Numbered from the stretch's first letter, positions 8,724 to 18,118 are shown. The stretch is DNA of 64,000 bases from Actinobaculum sp. 313 (GCF_003073475.1 NZ_CP029033.1:1302001-1366000), one strand, 5' to 3'. The notes: generated by a model from the letters alone, not told the origin. Numbers and translations: made by a program.

Positions 8724-10382
8724 ATGACGACTGAAACCCACGGAAAGCCGCTCCCGTTCGCCATCACCCTAGGAAAGGGAACATCGGACACGAACCTGAC
8801 CGGCTCGTGGCGTACCGAGCGACCGGTTTATGTGGATCTTCTACCGCCGTGCAACAAGGCGTGCCCGGCCGGGGAAAACATCCAGCAGTGGCTCTCACGC
8901 GCAGAAGAGGGCGATTATGAAGCCGCCTGGCGTGAAATAATGGTGAATAATCCATTGCCCGCCGTTATGGGCCGAGTGTGCTACCACGAGTGTCAGACTG
9001 CCTGCAACCGTGCGCAGGTCGACGAAGCCGTTGGCATCAACGCCGTTGAACGTTTCCTCGGTGATACCGCGATAACACAGGGCTGGACCGTCGAGCCGGT
9101 TAATGAACCGAGTGGCAAGACGGTGCTGGTTGTCGGAGCAGGGCCGTCCGGGCTTTCGGCGGCCTATCATCTGGCACGGCTCGGGCACAGGGTGACGGTT
9201 CGTGACGCCGGAGAGAAGCCCGGCGGCATGATGCGTTACGGCATCCCGGCATATCGCCTGCCGCGTGACATTCTTGACGCGGAGATCGCCCGGATTGAGA
9301 ACATGGGCGTCACCTTCGAAATGGGCACCTCAGTTGATTCACTCAACGCTGCGCTCAAGGATTTCGACGCTGTCTTTTTGGCGGTCGGCGCGCAGGTGAG
9401 TCGACACACGGAGATTCCGGCCGGGACTGCGGCCAAGGTGATGGACGCCGTGACCATGCTGCGCGATATCGAGGTCGAGGGCGAAGCGGCAGAGGACGCC
9501 GCCAAGCCACTGCTTGGACGGCGGGTGGTTGTCTACGGCGGCGGAAACACGGCGATCGACGCCGCACGTTCCGCGAAGAGGCTCGGCGCGAGTGACTCGG
9601 TGATTGTCTATCGGCGCACTCGCGACCGCATGCCTGCCCATGACTCCGAGGTCGTCGAGGCGGAAGAGGAAGGCATCACGATGCGGTGGCTGGCCACCAT
9701 CAAGCATATCGACGAGGGTGAGCTACTCATCGAGAAGATGGAATTGGACGAGAACGGTTTCCCGCAGCCGACCGGCGAATTCACGAAGCTGGAAGCGGAC
9801 TCGGTGGTAATGGCCCTCGGGCAGGAGTCCGATCTCGGTCTGCTCACTGGCGTGTCGGGGATTGAGGTCGAACGCGGTGTTGTTTCCGTGGACAAGCATA
9901 TGATGACCGGCCATAAGGGCCTCTTCGCCGGTGGCGACATGGTGCCATCGCAGAAGAATGTCACCGTCGCTATTGGCCACGGGAAGAAGGCGGCCCGCAA
10001 TATCGATGCCTATCTGCGCGGGGCGGAGTATGAACCGGCGCCAAAGCACGGCGATGCGACCCTGGACCGGATGGAGACGTGGTACTACACGGATGCGCCG
10101 CATCAGGTTCGCGCCAAACTAGCCGGGGCACGGCGTTCCTCAACCTTCGACGAGGTTGTGGAGGGATTGGACGAGTCCTCCGCCCTGTTTGAAGCGCGGC
10201 GTTGCATGAGCTGCGGCAACTGCTTCGGCTGTGACAACTGCTTCGGCGTGTGCCCGGACAATGCGATCACCAAGATCAAGCCCGGGGAGTACGAGTTCAA
10301 GTACGACTACTGCAAGGGTTGCGGCGTGTGTGCCGAGGAGTGCCCCTGCGGTGCGATTTCCATGGTGCCGGAGGAGATCTAA
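8724..10382 (+). CDS. GltD-like NAD(P)-linked flavoprotein fused to a 4Fe-4S ferredoxin domain
   Basis: This 552-residue protein is the fourth gene of the por operon, where a small ferredoxin-type delta subunit would be expected. Domains in order: an N-terminal GltD-type Fe-S region (CNKACPAGENIQQW, then CYHECQTACNR, about residues 47-95); an FAD fold with GAGPSGLSAAYHLA near 136; a nucleotide-binding fold with GGGNTAIDAA near 270; and a C-terminal di-cluster ferredoxin (CMSCGNCFGCDNCFGVCP, then CKGCGVCAEECPCG, about 490-545). I infer that it moves electrons between the Por clusters and NADP(H). It could instead be a separate oxidoreductase that is merely co-expressed. Confidence 0.88.
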   Translation: MTTETHGKPLPFAITLGKGTSDTNLTGSWRTERPVYVDLLPPCNKACPAGENIQQWLSRAEEGDYEAAWREIMVNNPLPAVMGRVCYHECQTACNRAQVDEAVGINAVERFLGDTAITQGWTVEPVNEPSGKTVLVVGAGPSGLSAAYHLARLGHRVTVRDAGEKPGGMMRYGIPAYRLPRDILDAEIARIENMGVTFEMGTSVDSLNAALKDFDAVFLAVGAQVSRHTEIPAGTAAKVMDAVTMLRDIEVEGEAAEDAAKPLLGRRVVVYGGGNTAIDAARSAKRLGASDSVIVYRRTRDRMPAHDSEVVEAEEEGITMRWLATIKHIDEGELLIEKMELDENGFPQPTGEFTKLEADSVVMALGQESDLGLLTGVSGIEVERGVVSVDKHMMTGHKGLFAGGDMVPSQKNVTVAIGHGKKAARNIDAYLRGAEYEPAPKHGDATLDRMETWYYTDAPHQVRAKLAGARRSSTFDEVVEGLDESSALFEARRCMSCGNCFGCDNCFGVCPDNAITKIKPGEYEFKYDYCKGCGVCAEECPCGAISMVPEEI

Positions 10383-10408
10383 GCCGCCGCATCAGGCACG
10401 CGATTGGG

Positions 10409-10444
10409 GTGACCGGGAGTCCGACCATGATCGGCCCCGGTCAC
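10409..10444 (+). terminator. terminator-like hairpin after the por operon
   Basis: A 9-bp stem (GTGACCGGG 10409-10417 with CCCGGTCAC 10436-10444) encloses an 18-base loop containing a smaller CCGA/TCGG stem. It starts 26 bases after the por operon. No T run follows. Confidence 0.5.
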
Positions 10445-10592
10445 TGCCACGCTCCGGGGCCACGTTACAGGTGGGAGGAGGGCGTTTCGATCTACGCACG
10501 CGGCGCTGCTACGGCGTGTAACTGCTCGGTAAGCGACACTCCTGCACGCGGAGCGAGGTACGCCGCGCTGTTACGCTTGTCCTATGCGTGCG

Positions 10593-10612
10593 AAGCTACT
10601 GAGGAGTAGCTT
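10593..10612 (+). promoter_or_regulatory. hairpin burying the ribosome-binding site of the SGNH gene
   Basis: A perfect 8-bp stem (AAGCTACT/AGTAGCTT) has GAGG as its tetraloop. The only Shine-Dalgarno-like stretch, GAGGAG at 10601-10606, lies in the loop and the first stem bases, 12 bases before the GTG. This could limit translation; it is a structural observation only. Confidence 0.45.
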
Positions 10613-10618
10613 AAAGAT

Positions 10619-11434
10619 GTGAACACTACCGTACGGAATCTGACAGGTGTAGGCGTCTCCGTTGCCGCAGCGGGTATCTATCGCAACGCGAAAGCGGTTG
10701 CCAAACAGAACCCGGTGTTCCGGCGGTATTGGGAGAACCACCTCATCACAACGCTCCGGCTTCTCGACGCCGCTGCTCGGGCGGACAAGGAGCTACCGCT
10801 GATCTACGTGGCGCTGGGCGATTCGGCAGCGCAGGGCTTGGGCGCAGATCGGCTCGAAGACGGCTATGTGCCGCGTATCGCGGCGGGTTTGCAGCGGGCG
10901 ACCGGGCGCCCGGTCGCCCTGCTGAATATCTCGCTATCGGGTGGGACCGCAGCCTCCGTGTTGGGAACGCAGTTGCCGCAACTAGCCGGGTTGACAATAG
11001 GTTCCGCTGCGCTGCGTCCGGATATCGTCACCCTCGATATCGGTGGTAACGATGTCGGCGTCGCCGGGTTGACACCGGAGGATTTCGGCAATGCTATGGA
11101 TCAGATTGCACGCGCGCTGCCCCAACCGAGTTTCATTGCTGATATCCCAACGTTCAAACCGTTGCGGACGCAAGAGCGCGCATCGCTGCTCTCGGCGGAG
11201 TTAACGCGTGCGGCGAAGGCACACGGGTGTAGCGTCATTGAATTGGAGGCTCTCTCCAACAGCTTCTCCGTGTGGGAATACATGACGAAGTACCACGCGG
11301 CAGACATGTTCCACCCGAATACACCGTGGTACCAGCGCTGGTCGCAAATGTTCATGGACGCGATTAGTGAGCGGCTCGACTTACCCCGCGTGGATATGGA
11401 TACCGTGGCGGATTGGAAGCCGTGGCGAGGATAG
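10619..11434 (+). CDS. SGNH/GDSL-type hydrolase
   Basis: This 271-residue protein shows the SGNH hydrolase blocks: GDSAAQG near residue 68 (catalytic Ser), NISLSGGTA near 103 (Gly block), GGNDVG near 141 (Asn block) and DMFHPN near 228 (catalytic Asp and His). These enzymes cleave carboxylic esters or acyl groups; the substrate is unknown. The first 20 residues are mildly hydrophobic but do not form a clear signal peptide. The start is a GTG behind a hairpin that holds the putative ribosome-binding site. It lies downstream of the por operon but is separated by 236 bases and a terminator-like hairpin. Confidence 0.85.
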   Translation: MNTTVRNLTGVGVSVAAAGIYRNAKAVAKQNPVFRRYWENHLITTLRLLDAAARADKELPLIYVALGDSAAQGLGADRLEDGYVPRIAAGLQRATGRPVALLNISLSGGTAASVLGTQLPQLAGLTIGSAALRPDIVTLDIGGNDVGVAGLTPEDFGNAMDQIARALPQPSFIADIPTFKPLRTQERASLLSAELTRAAKAHGCSVIELEALSNSFSVWEYMTKYHAADMFHPNTPWYQRWSQMFMDAISERLDLPRVDMDTVADWKPWRG

Positions 11435-11530
11435 AAACAGACCCGCCGAGCAGGAGCAGAACCGGCACGGAGCCGTCGGTGGTGAAGGATTCCGTCGGCA
11501 GTGGGAAGCACATACATACAGGAGAAGAAC

Positions 11531-12631
11531 GTGGCAAGACTCTTTGAGCCCATCACATTGCGGGGTATCACCATCCGCAACAGACTGTGGTTGCCGCCTA
11601 TGTGTCAGTACAGCGCCGACCCTGAAGGCGGTGATGCTGCACGGCCCAACGCATGGCACCTGCAGCACTACGCCGCACGATCAGTAGGCGGTTTCGGCAT
11701 GATTATCGTCGAGGCGACTGCGGTCAACCGGCAGGGGAGGATTTCGCCGTACTGCCTCTCACTCGGAGATGAGGCGGACGTTGCAGCCTTTGCTCGGCTG
11801 GCAGACACAATCCGGGTGGGTGGCGCTACCCCTGCGATCCAGCTCAATCATGCCGGACGAAAAGCCTCGGGTCCGCCTGGATGGGAACGATCCTTGCCGG
11901 AGGATTCGCTACTGGCGTGGCAGACTGTTGCGCCATCAGCGGTGCCTTTTTCCACGCATGGCCCGCGACCACAGGAATTATCAGAGGCACAGATTGAGGA
12001 CCTCATCGCGCAGTTTGGGCGCTCGGCGCAGCTGGCTGTTGCGGCCGGATTTGACGTTATTGAGCTGCATGCTGCGCACGGCTACCTCATCCATCAATTC
12101 CTCTCTCCGATGTCGAACCGGCGGGAGGACCGGTGGGGTGGAAGCTTTGAGAACCGCACCCGCTTCTTATTGGCGGTGATTGACGCTGTGCGAGCTGTCA
12201 CTGCCGATACACCGCTGATCGTGCGGCTCTCTGCCAGTGACTGGCTCGAATTCGGCCAAGAATCGGACGAAGTAGGACACCCGGGCTGGACGCTCGCAGA
12301 GTCAGTTGAGCTCGCATGCACGGGCGCGGAGCATGGGGTTGACTTCTGGGACATTTCCAGTGCAGGAAACGTACCGTTCGCGCCGCCGCAGGTCACGCCG
12401 GGATATCAGGTTCCATTCGCGCAGAGAATCCGCTGCGAGGCGCGAGTGCCAACCAGTGCTGTCGGTCTTATTGGTAGCGCGGGGCAGGCCGAGCAGATTC
12501 TCGTCACCGGGCAGGCCGACGCGGTTGAAGTGGGCCGAGTGGCATTGCACGATCCCTATGTTGCAAACCGCTGGCATGCGGAACTTGACCGCGACGCAAC
12601 AGTCTGGCCCTTGCAGTATCAACGGGGGTAG
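11531..12631 (+). CDS. Old Yellow Enzyme-family NADH:flavin oxidoreductase (YqjM-like)
   Basis: This 366-residue FMN-dependent TIM barrel resembles the YqjM class of ene-reductases, which reduce activated C=C bonds of enones. Visible signatures are Cys25 in PPMCQYSA (the YqjM redox-tuning Cys), HAAHGYLIHQF near residue 179 (substrate-binding His pair) and GGSFENRTRF. The start is the GTG at 11531 with GGAGAAG immediately upstream. It is on the same strand as the SGNH gene, 96 bases downstream. The physiological substrate is not evident. Confidence 0.9.
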   Translation: MARLFEPITLRGITIRNRLWLPPMCQYSADPEGGDAARPNAWHLQHYAARSVGGFGMIIVEATAVNRQGRISPYCLSLGDEADVAAFARLADTIRVGGATPAIQLNHAGRKASGPPGWERSLPEDSLLAWQTVAPSAVPFSTHGPRPQELSEAQIEDLIAQFGRSAQLAVAAGFDVIELHAAHGYLIHQFLSPMSNRREDRWGGSFENRTRFLLAVIDAVRAVTADTPLIVRLSASDWLEFGQESDEVGHPGWTLAESVELACTGAEHGVDFWDISSAGNVPFAPPQVTPGYQVPFAQRIRCEARVPTSAVGLIGSAGQAEQILVTGQADAVEVGRVALHDPYVANRWHAELDRDATVWPLQYQRG

Positions 12632-12810
12632 GTTCATGTGCAGGGAAGGTGGGATGGGGCAACTTTGCTCAGGTGCACTTGGTCCTGACTGTGGGCTGTC
12701 CGTGTTGCGCGTACTAGCGACTGCGTGACGGGATTGGAAGGAATGGGAATATGCCAGTCGTTTGTGCAGAGTGGCTCGGCGGGAATTCGCGGAACCGGAA
12801 CTGGGAGATT

Positions 12811-13863
12811 TCAGCTGGAATGCCAGAAGCGGCGCGTGAGATCAGCGCGGTTGCTGCAGCCAGACTTGCGTAGAATGTTATGAACGTGGACCTTCACAGT
12901 GCTAAGCGCTAGGAAGAGAGTGTCCGCGATTGTGCGGTTATCGTGCCCCAAGAGAATGAGGCAGAGCACTTCAATCTCCCGCGGTGAAAGGTTGTAATGG
13001 CTGCCGAAGGAAGTGGCACTTTCGCAGATGAAGGTACTGCGCCGATCATTTTGCGCGTAGCGGGGCGGCTGCTCGTACCGAAGATGTAGGGCACGGTAGA
13101 CCCGGCGCCATGCATGTGCGGCACAACAGAGTAAGAGAGCGTTCTCAGCGAAGTTTCGTTCGGGAAGAAACGGAAGTGGAGAGCCACTTTCCCAGTCGTG
13201 GATTAGTTGGAAGTACACGTTCCAGACAATAGTCCCGACTACACAAATCCAGACTGCAAGATATAGGCGGCAGTGCTGACGCATGTGTGCGCGTTCCGCA
13301 GGATCTTCAGATACTGCGTAGCAAAGAGCGAGATACGTGAGTAATGCGATGATCGACAGAGTGCGCATGCTGAAAAAAGTGAACTCCATCCATCGTCCAC
13401 CGGGTACGAGTAAGAGTGCGGCGAGACTTCCACATGCAAACACGAGCGGCGGCGCGATGGCAATTCTGTGGTCTTTGCCGAGGAAGTTGGCAACTACAAG
13501 CCAAAAGAAGGTAAGCAGACAAGACCCCAGAGCTACTGACTCAACCGGACTGTTGATTTCGTAGATACAGCTGACCTTGCGATGGGGGAGGACAAAATCC
13601 GTGCGGAATACGAGCGCGACGTCTAAGAAGTAGAGAGCGAAGGCAGCGGCTGCCCAACCATAGGTCTGGCGATGTGTGACCACAAAGGCCGCGAGGCACC
13701 CAGCCGCAGCAGCTATTGAGATGAGTAACACTGCGAGCGTGTAGTAGTACAGAGCGATCACGGCGGTAACTCTTCTGGGCGCGAGACGAGCGACGGTGCC
13801 CACTCGGATCAAGTGGGATGCGGTACGTGAACCGCGCGTACTAATGATCCGACGATAACCCAA
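12811..13863 (-). CDS. membrane-bound LuxR-type transcriptional regulator
   Basis: The N-terminal two thirds contain about seven hydrophobic segments with no recognisable ligand domain. The last 65 residues form a LuxR helix-turn-helix (LSPREIEVLCLILLGHDN, then ALSTVKVHVHNILRKSG). This layout is characteristic of the multi-spanning LuxR regulators abundant in anaerobic Coriobacteriia. The longest frame starts at a TTG (13863); the GTG at 13761, just before the first membrane segment and preceded by AGAAGAG, is an attractive alternative. It is divergent from arcB, so it probably senses a compound handled by the arc module. Confidence 0.82.
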   Translation of the reverse strand: MGYRRIISTRGSRTASHLIRVGTVARLAPRRVTAVIALYYYTLAVLLISIAAAAGCLAAFVVTHRQTYGWAAAAFALYFLDVALVFRTDFVLPHRKVSCIYEINSPVESVALGSCLLTFFWLVVANFLGKDHRIAIAPPLVFACGSLAALLLVPGGRWMEFTFFSMRTLSIIALLTYLALCYAVSEDPAERAHMRQHCRLYLAVWICVVGTIVWNVYFQLIHDWESGSPLPFLPERNFAENALLLCCAAHAWRRVYRALHLRYEQPPRYAQNDRRSTFICESATSFGSHYNLSPREIEVLCLILLGHDNRTIADTLFLALSTVKVHVHNILRKSGCSNRADLTRRFWHSS

Positions 13864-14247
13864 CCCGGGTCACGATTCGTATCCGATCACTAGATACGGA
13901 GGTTCTCGTATTGCTTCGCCTTATCATACCGCGAGCAGGAAGGGTGAAGGGCGCCAAGATGTGGACCATTTGGCCCTTGCTGACTCAGCGTCGGTACAGA
14001 TTGGAGGACGTGGGACGAGCGGTGGGAAGAATCGTTCAAATCGCGCACTTCTATTCCTGGGTGTAGGGCGGATGTAGTGGCATTAGACCCTAGTGGAGAA
14101 AACACTGGCCGCGGCTAGACCTTGAAACGTGGCAGAACTCACAATGAGAGTGGAGCTAGTGACAGTACGTGTCACATCGGGCGACCTACGACCAGATCAC
14201 GGTGGCCCTATCTGCTAGTACAACAACACCCAATGGAGGGGATTGCA
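13864..14247. promoter_or_regulatory. 384-base divergent regulatory region, LuxR gene / arcB
   Basis: No gene is present. The region is less GC-rich than its surroundings. It contains the perfect inverted repeat GTGACA-N5-TGTCAC at 14159-14175, about 75 bases before arcB, the best candidate operator here. The arcB ribosome-binding site GGAGGGG lies just before 14248. I could not identify convincing -35/-10 pairs. Confidence 0.6.
14159..14175. promoter_or_regulatory. 17-bp palindromic operator candidate upstream of arcB
   Basis: GTGACA GTACG TGTCAC is a perfect 6-bp inverted repeat with a 5-base spacer, similar in layout to sites of CRP/FNR-family regulators. The cognate regulator is unknown. 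Confidence 0.5.
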
Positions 14248-15242
14248 ATGCCGATAAGTCTCAGTGGACGCAGTTTTCTCAAGCTCCTTGACTTCGGACC
14301 CGACGAGATCCAGTACCTCATCGACCTGGCAAGAGGTTTCAAAGATTTGAAACGTACTGGAACTCCGCACAGATATCTGGCGGGGAAGAATATTGTTCTT
14401 CTCTTTGAAAAGACATCAACGCGCACGCGTTGTGCCTTTGAAGTGGCAGCAATGGATCTCGGGATGGGAGTGACCTACCTTGATCCGGGGAGCTCACAGA
14501 TGGGAATGAAGGAATCAATAGAGGATACTGCACGCGTCCTCGGACGCATGTATGACGGTATCGAGTATCGAGGTTTTGGGCAGGACATTGTGGAGGACCT
14601 CGCGGTCAACGCAGGTGTGCCCGTGTGGAATGGATTAACCACTGAGTTTCACCCCACCCAAATGATTGCGGACATGTTGACGGTCCATGAGAACTTTCCT
14701 CAGGGAATTCGCGGCCTAAAACTCGTCTTCCTTGGAGATGCGCGAAACAATGTTGCGAACTCTCTTATGGTGGCATGCGCAAAGCTGGGCTTGCACTTCG
14801 TGGCCTGCGGACCGAACCAGCAGATGCCCGAGGATGAGCTTGTGAGGCAATGCCGCGAGATTGCCAGCGATACTGGCGGAACTATCACTCTTAGCGAGGA
14901 TATAGATGCTTCCTGCGTTGATGCCCACGTTGTCTACACGGATATATGGCTATCCATGGGGGAGGACGATGAACTGTGGGCAGAACGTATCCGTCTGCTT
15001 GAGCCTTATCGTGTGACCGAACGGGTGATGAGTATGGCTCATCCGAGCGGCATCTTCTTACACTGCCTCCCATCATTCCATGACACCAAAACAACCATTG
15101 GTGCCCAAGTGGCGGAGAAGTTTGGCTTGGGGAGATGGAAGTAGAGGACGCGGTGTTCGAGTCTAAACAGTCGCGGGTTTTCGACCAGGCAGAAAACCGC
15201 ATGCATACGATCAAAGCCGTCATGTACGCGACGTTGTCTTAG
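14248..15242 (+). CDS. arcB: ornithine carbamoyltransferase, catabolic type (frameshifted near its end)
   Basis: The enzyme interconverts citrulline plus phosphate with carbamoyl phosphate plus ornithine. STRTR near residue 57 (carbamoyl phosphate binding), [12 protein letters not shown] and HCLPSFHD near 272 (ornithine and catalytic site) are present. As written, the frame stops at 15144. One extra G in the G4 run at 15129-15132 restores the expected C-terminus ([20 protein letters not shown]) and extends the gene to a TAG at 15240-15242, giving 331 residues. The start ATG at 14248 follows GGAGGGG. Linkage to carbamate kinase and an ArcD-like carrier points to catabolism rather than arginine synthesis. 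Putrescine carbamoyltransferase is a less likely alternative. Confidence 0.9.
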
Positions 15243-15252
15243 AGGTGCAAGC

Positions 15253-16220
15253 ATGTCAAAACAACAGACAATGGTTGTCGCCCTTGGAGGCAATGCGTTG
15301 GGCAGAACTCCGGAAGAACAATTGGCGTTGATTCGTGACGCTGCACGGGCGATTGCGGATTTCATAGCTGCCGACAACGAGGTTATCGTCACACATGGGA
15401 ATGGGCCACAGGTCGGCATGATCAAAGTTGCTACCGACGTGTCGGCTGCTCATGATGGCGGAACGCCTTACATCCCGTTCGCTGAGTGTGGCGCGATGTC
15501 GCAAGGCTACATCGGCTACCACCTTCAGCAGGCAGTGGACGAAGAGCTGAAACGACGCGGCAAGCAGGTTCAGTGTGTCGCGCTGGTGACTCAAACGGTT
15601 GTTGACGCGCAAGACCCTGCCTTCGCCAATCCGACGAAGCCCGTCGGAGCCTTCTTTTCCGAGGAACAGGCACGTGTGCTCATGCGGGAAACCGGCAATA
15701 CCTACGTTGAGGATGCCGGACGCGGATGGCGTTGGGTAGTTGCCTCGCCGCAGCCAATCCGGATTGTCGAGACACCGCTCGTCAAGGCACTAGTTGCGAC
15801 AGGGAATGTCGTCGTTGCTTCCGGAGGGGAGGGATACCGGTTATAGACGGTGAAACCGGATTACGCGGCGTGGCCGCAGTGATTGACAAGGACCGTTCGG
15901 CAGCGATTCTCGCTGGGGATGTTGATGCAGATATGCTCGTTATCCTCACCGCCGTTGACCGTGTGTGTCTTGACTACAACACGCCAGAGTGCCGGGAAAT
16001 CGACGTAATGACGGTCTCCGAAGCCCGCAGGTATGCAGCTGCGGGACAGTTCGCCGAAGGGTCGATGCTGCCAAAGGTTGAGGCGTGTATCAACTTCGTA
16101 GAGAACCGTCCGCAGGCGCGGGCTCTAATTACGTCTCTACGACGAGCGAGTGAGGCCTTGCTCGGCGAAACCGGTACCCTCATCGTCGCGGATGGCTCCG
16201 CTCCAAACGAACGTTCATAA
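15253..16220 (+). CDS. arcC: carbamate kinase (frameshifted)
   Basis: Carbamate kinase makes ATP from ADP and carbamoyl phosphate, the energy-yielding step of the arginine deiminase route. The N-terminus has VALGGNALGRTPEEQ and THGNGPQVGM; the C-terminal half has DKDRSAAILAGDVDADMLVI and the terminal LRRASEALLGETGT. The frame breaks at the G4 run 15826-15829, where one more G gives VVASGGGGIPVIDGETG, as expected for the family. The repaired length is 322 residues, normal for ArcC. It starts 10 bases after repaired arcB and has AGAGGTG upstream. Confidence 0.92.
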
Positions 16221-16224
16221 GGGC

Positions 16225-16260
16225 ACTCGGCGGAGCAGGGTCGCGATGGCTCCGCCGAGT
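16225..16260 (+). terminator. terminator-like hairpin between arcC and the carrier gene
   Basis: A perfect 12-bp stem (ACTCGGCGGAGC 16225-16236 with GCTCCGCCGAGT 16249-16260) and a 12-base loop begin 4 bases after arcC. There is no clear T run. It may stop or attenuate transcription into the carrier gene. Confidence 0.6.
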
Positions 16261-16438
16261 TATCCTCTCTGCTCCCGAAACATATGGGTGGCATCGGGCG
16301 ATGGAGTCTCCAGATCGCGATACGCGAAGAGGTGGCTCCTTAGCCTTCCACATACCGTCTGAAGCGCCCGCCAACCGGTTCGTACGTTGTGGCGTTTCTG
16401 TATGACGAGCAGCTTTCACACATGGAAAGGGAAGACCA

Positions 16439-17999
16439 GTGTCAACGCAAACAACTGAAGAAGCGCCGACTGTCCGGAAACGCAAGCTCACATTCCCTTC
16501 GGCTTTCACCATCCTTTTTGCTCTAACGATTCTCGCCGTGGCCGCTACCTGGTTCATTCCGGCCGGATCATATTCGAAACTCGCATACGATGCGGATAGC
16601 GATACTCTCACCGTCACGGATCCACATGACGAGGTGACTACGTTACCTGCAACTCAGGAGAGCTTGGATCAACTCGGTGTAACCATCGACATCTCGCAGT
16701 TTACCTCTGGAGCACTGAACCGCGCGGTCTCGGTACCGGGCAGTTACGAGAGTCTTGAACAGAAACCTGCAGGTATCGGAGACATCACGAGTTCGATGGT
16801 CCACGGAACGATCGAGGCCGCAGACATTATTGTCTTCATTCTTGTGCTCGGTGGCCTTATCGGGGTAGTGCGGGCCACTGGAGCCTTTGAATCGGGACTC
16901 ATCGCCTTAACAAAACGTACCAAGGGCGGGAGTTCCTGCTCGTGTTCTTCGTGTCCATCCTCATGGTTCTGGGTGGGACCTCCTGTGGATTGGAAGAAGA
17001 GGCGGTTGCCTTCTATCCGATCCTGGTACCTATTTTCCTCGCTATGGGATACGACTCGATTATCTGTGTCGGTGCTATCTTCTTGGCAGGCTCAATGGGA
17101 ACTACTTTCTCCACCATCAACCCGTTCTCCGTGGTGATTGCCTCGAATGCCGCTGGTATTCCCTTTACTCAAGGCATCGAGTGGCGCGCTGGCGGCTGTG
17201 TAGTAGGCTGCGCCGTCGTCGTGGCGTACCTGTACTGGTACGCCCGGAGGTTGAAGAAGGATCCGGCCTTCTCCTACACCTACGAGGACAGAGATGCTTT
17301 CAACCGGAGATGGAAACTTAGTGGGGACATCAATGATGCGACTGGTTTCACCTGGCAGAAGAAGGTTATCCTCCTCTTGTTTGTATCGGCCTTTTTCATA
17401 ATGGTGTGGGGGTCATGTCACAAGGATGGTGGTTTCCCACCATGGCGGCGTCATTCCTCGCCATCACGATTATCTGCATGCTGCTAGCGATGACGGGTAG
17501 GGGCAGACTGCGAGAAAAGGAACTTGTTGACGCTTTCTGTGACGGAGCATCGAGTCTTGTTGCAGTGTCTTTAATCATTGGTCTAGCCCGAGGCATCAAC
17601 TTGGTGATGAATGAAGGGAGAATCTCCGACACCCTGCTCCATTCCGCTTCGAACCTGGTCGAAGATATGAGTGGACCGTTGTTCATCATCATGATGATGC
17701 TGGTGTTCTTTGTGCTCGGTTTTGTCGTTCCCTCATCCTCGGGATTGGCGGTACTATCGATGCCTATCTTCGCGCCTCTGGCCGACACCGTGGACATTGA
17801 TCGATTCATCGTGGTGTGTGCTTATCAGTGGGGTCAGTACGCGATGTTGTTCCTGGCACCGACCGGGCTGGTTATGGCGACTTTGCAGATGCTCGACATG
17901 AAATTCTCCCATTGGCTGCGCTTCGTCTGGCCGATGGTCGTCTTCGTGCTTTTGTTCGGCGGGGTGCTCCTTGTAGCGCAAGTGTTCATCTACGCTTGA
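16439..17999 (+). CDS. YfcC-family (ArcD-like) membrane carrier (frameshifted twice)
   Basis: Joined, the frames encode about 520 residues with 11-12 hydrophobic segments, beginning with LTFPSAFTILFALTILAV near residue 20. The family includes the ArcD arginine/ornithine antiporters of lactic acid bacteria, so exchange of arginine or citrulline for ornithine is likely. The frame breaks twice: near 16922-16928 (repair gives TKGREFLLVFFVSILMVLGG) and at the G run 17408-17412 (repair gives MVWGVMSQGWWFPTMAAS). Both need one added base. The GTG start at 16439 has GGAAAGGGAAG upstream. The carrier is separated from arcC by 218 bases and a strong hairpin. Confidence 0.85.
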
Positions 18000-18063
18000 C
18001 CGCGAGCGGGACGACTTATTAGCGAGAAGCGCGTCGCGCAATCTAGAAAGGAGCGCCTTGATC

Positions 18064-18118
18064 CCTCGCGCTGGGCGCACAACTGGCCCTGACTGTCTGT
18101 GATGCGACCAGCGCGAGG
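18064..18118. repeat. 11-bp perfect inverted repeat downstream of the arc module
   Basis: CCTCGCGCTGG (18064-18074) and CCAGCGCGAGG (18108-18118) flank a 33-base loop in the 213-base gap between the carrier gene and the small helical protein gene. It could be a transcription terminator for the convergent genes. No flanking direct repeat was seen. Confidence 0.6.

Noticed and set aside
6415-8741. Long minus-strand open frames (302 and 327 residues) opposite porA and porB
   Set aside because: porA and porB carry clear motifs on the plus strand; the antisense frames are shadows caused by high third-position GC.
14248-15242. Biosynthetic argF assignment for the carbamoyltransferase
   Set aside because: Its neighbours are carbamate kinase and an ArcD-like carrier, and no arginine biosynthetic gene is nearby.
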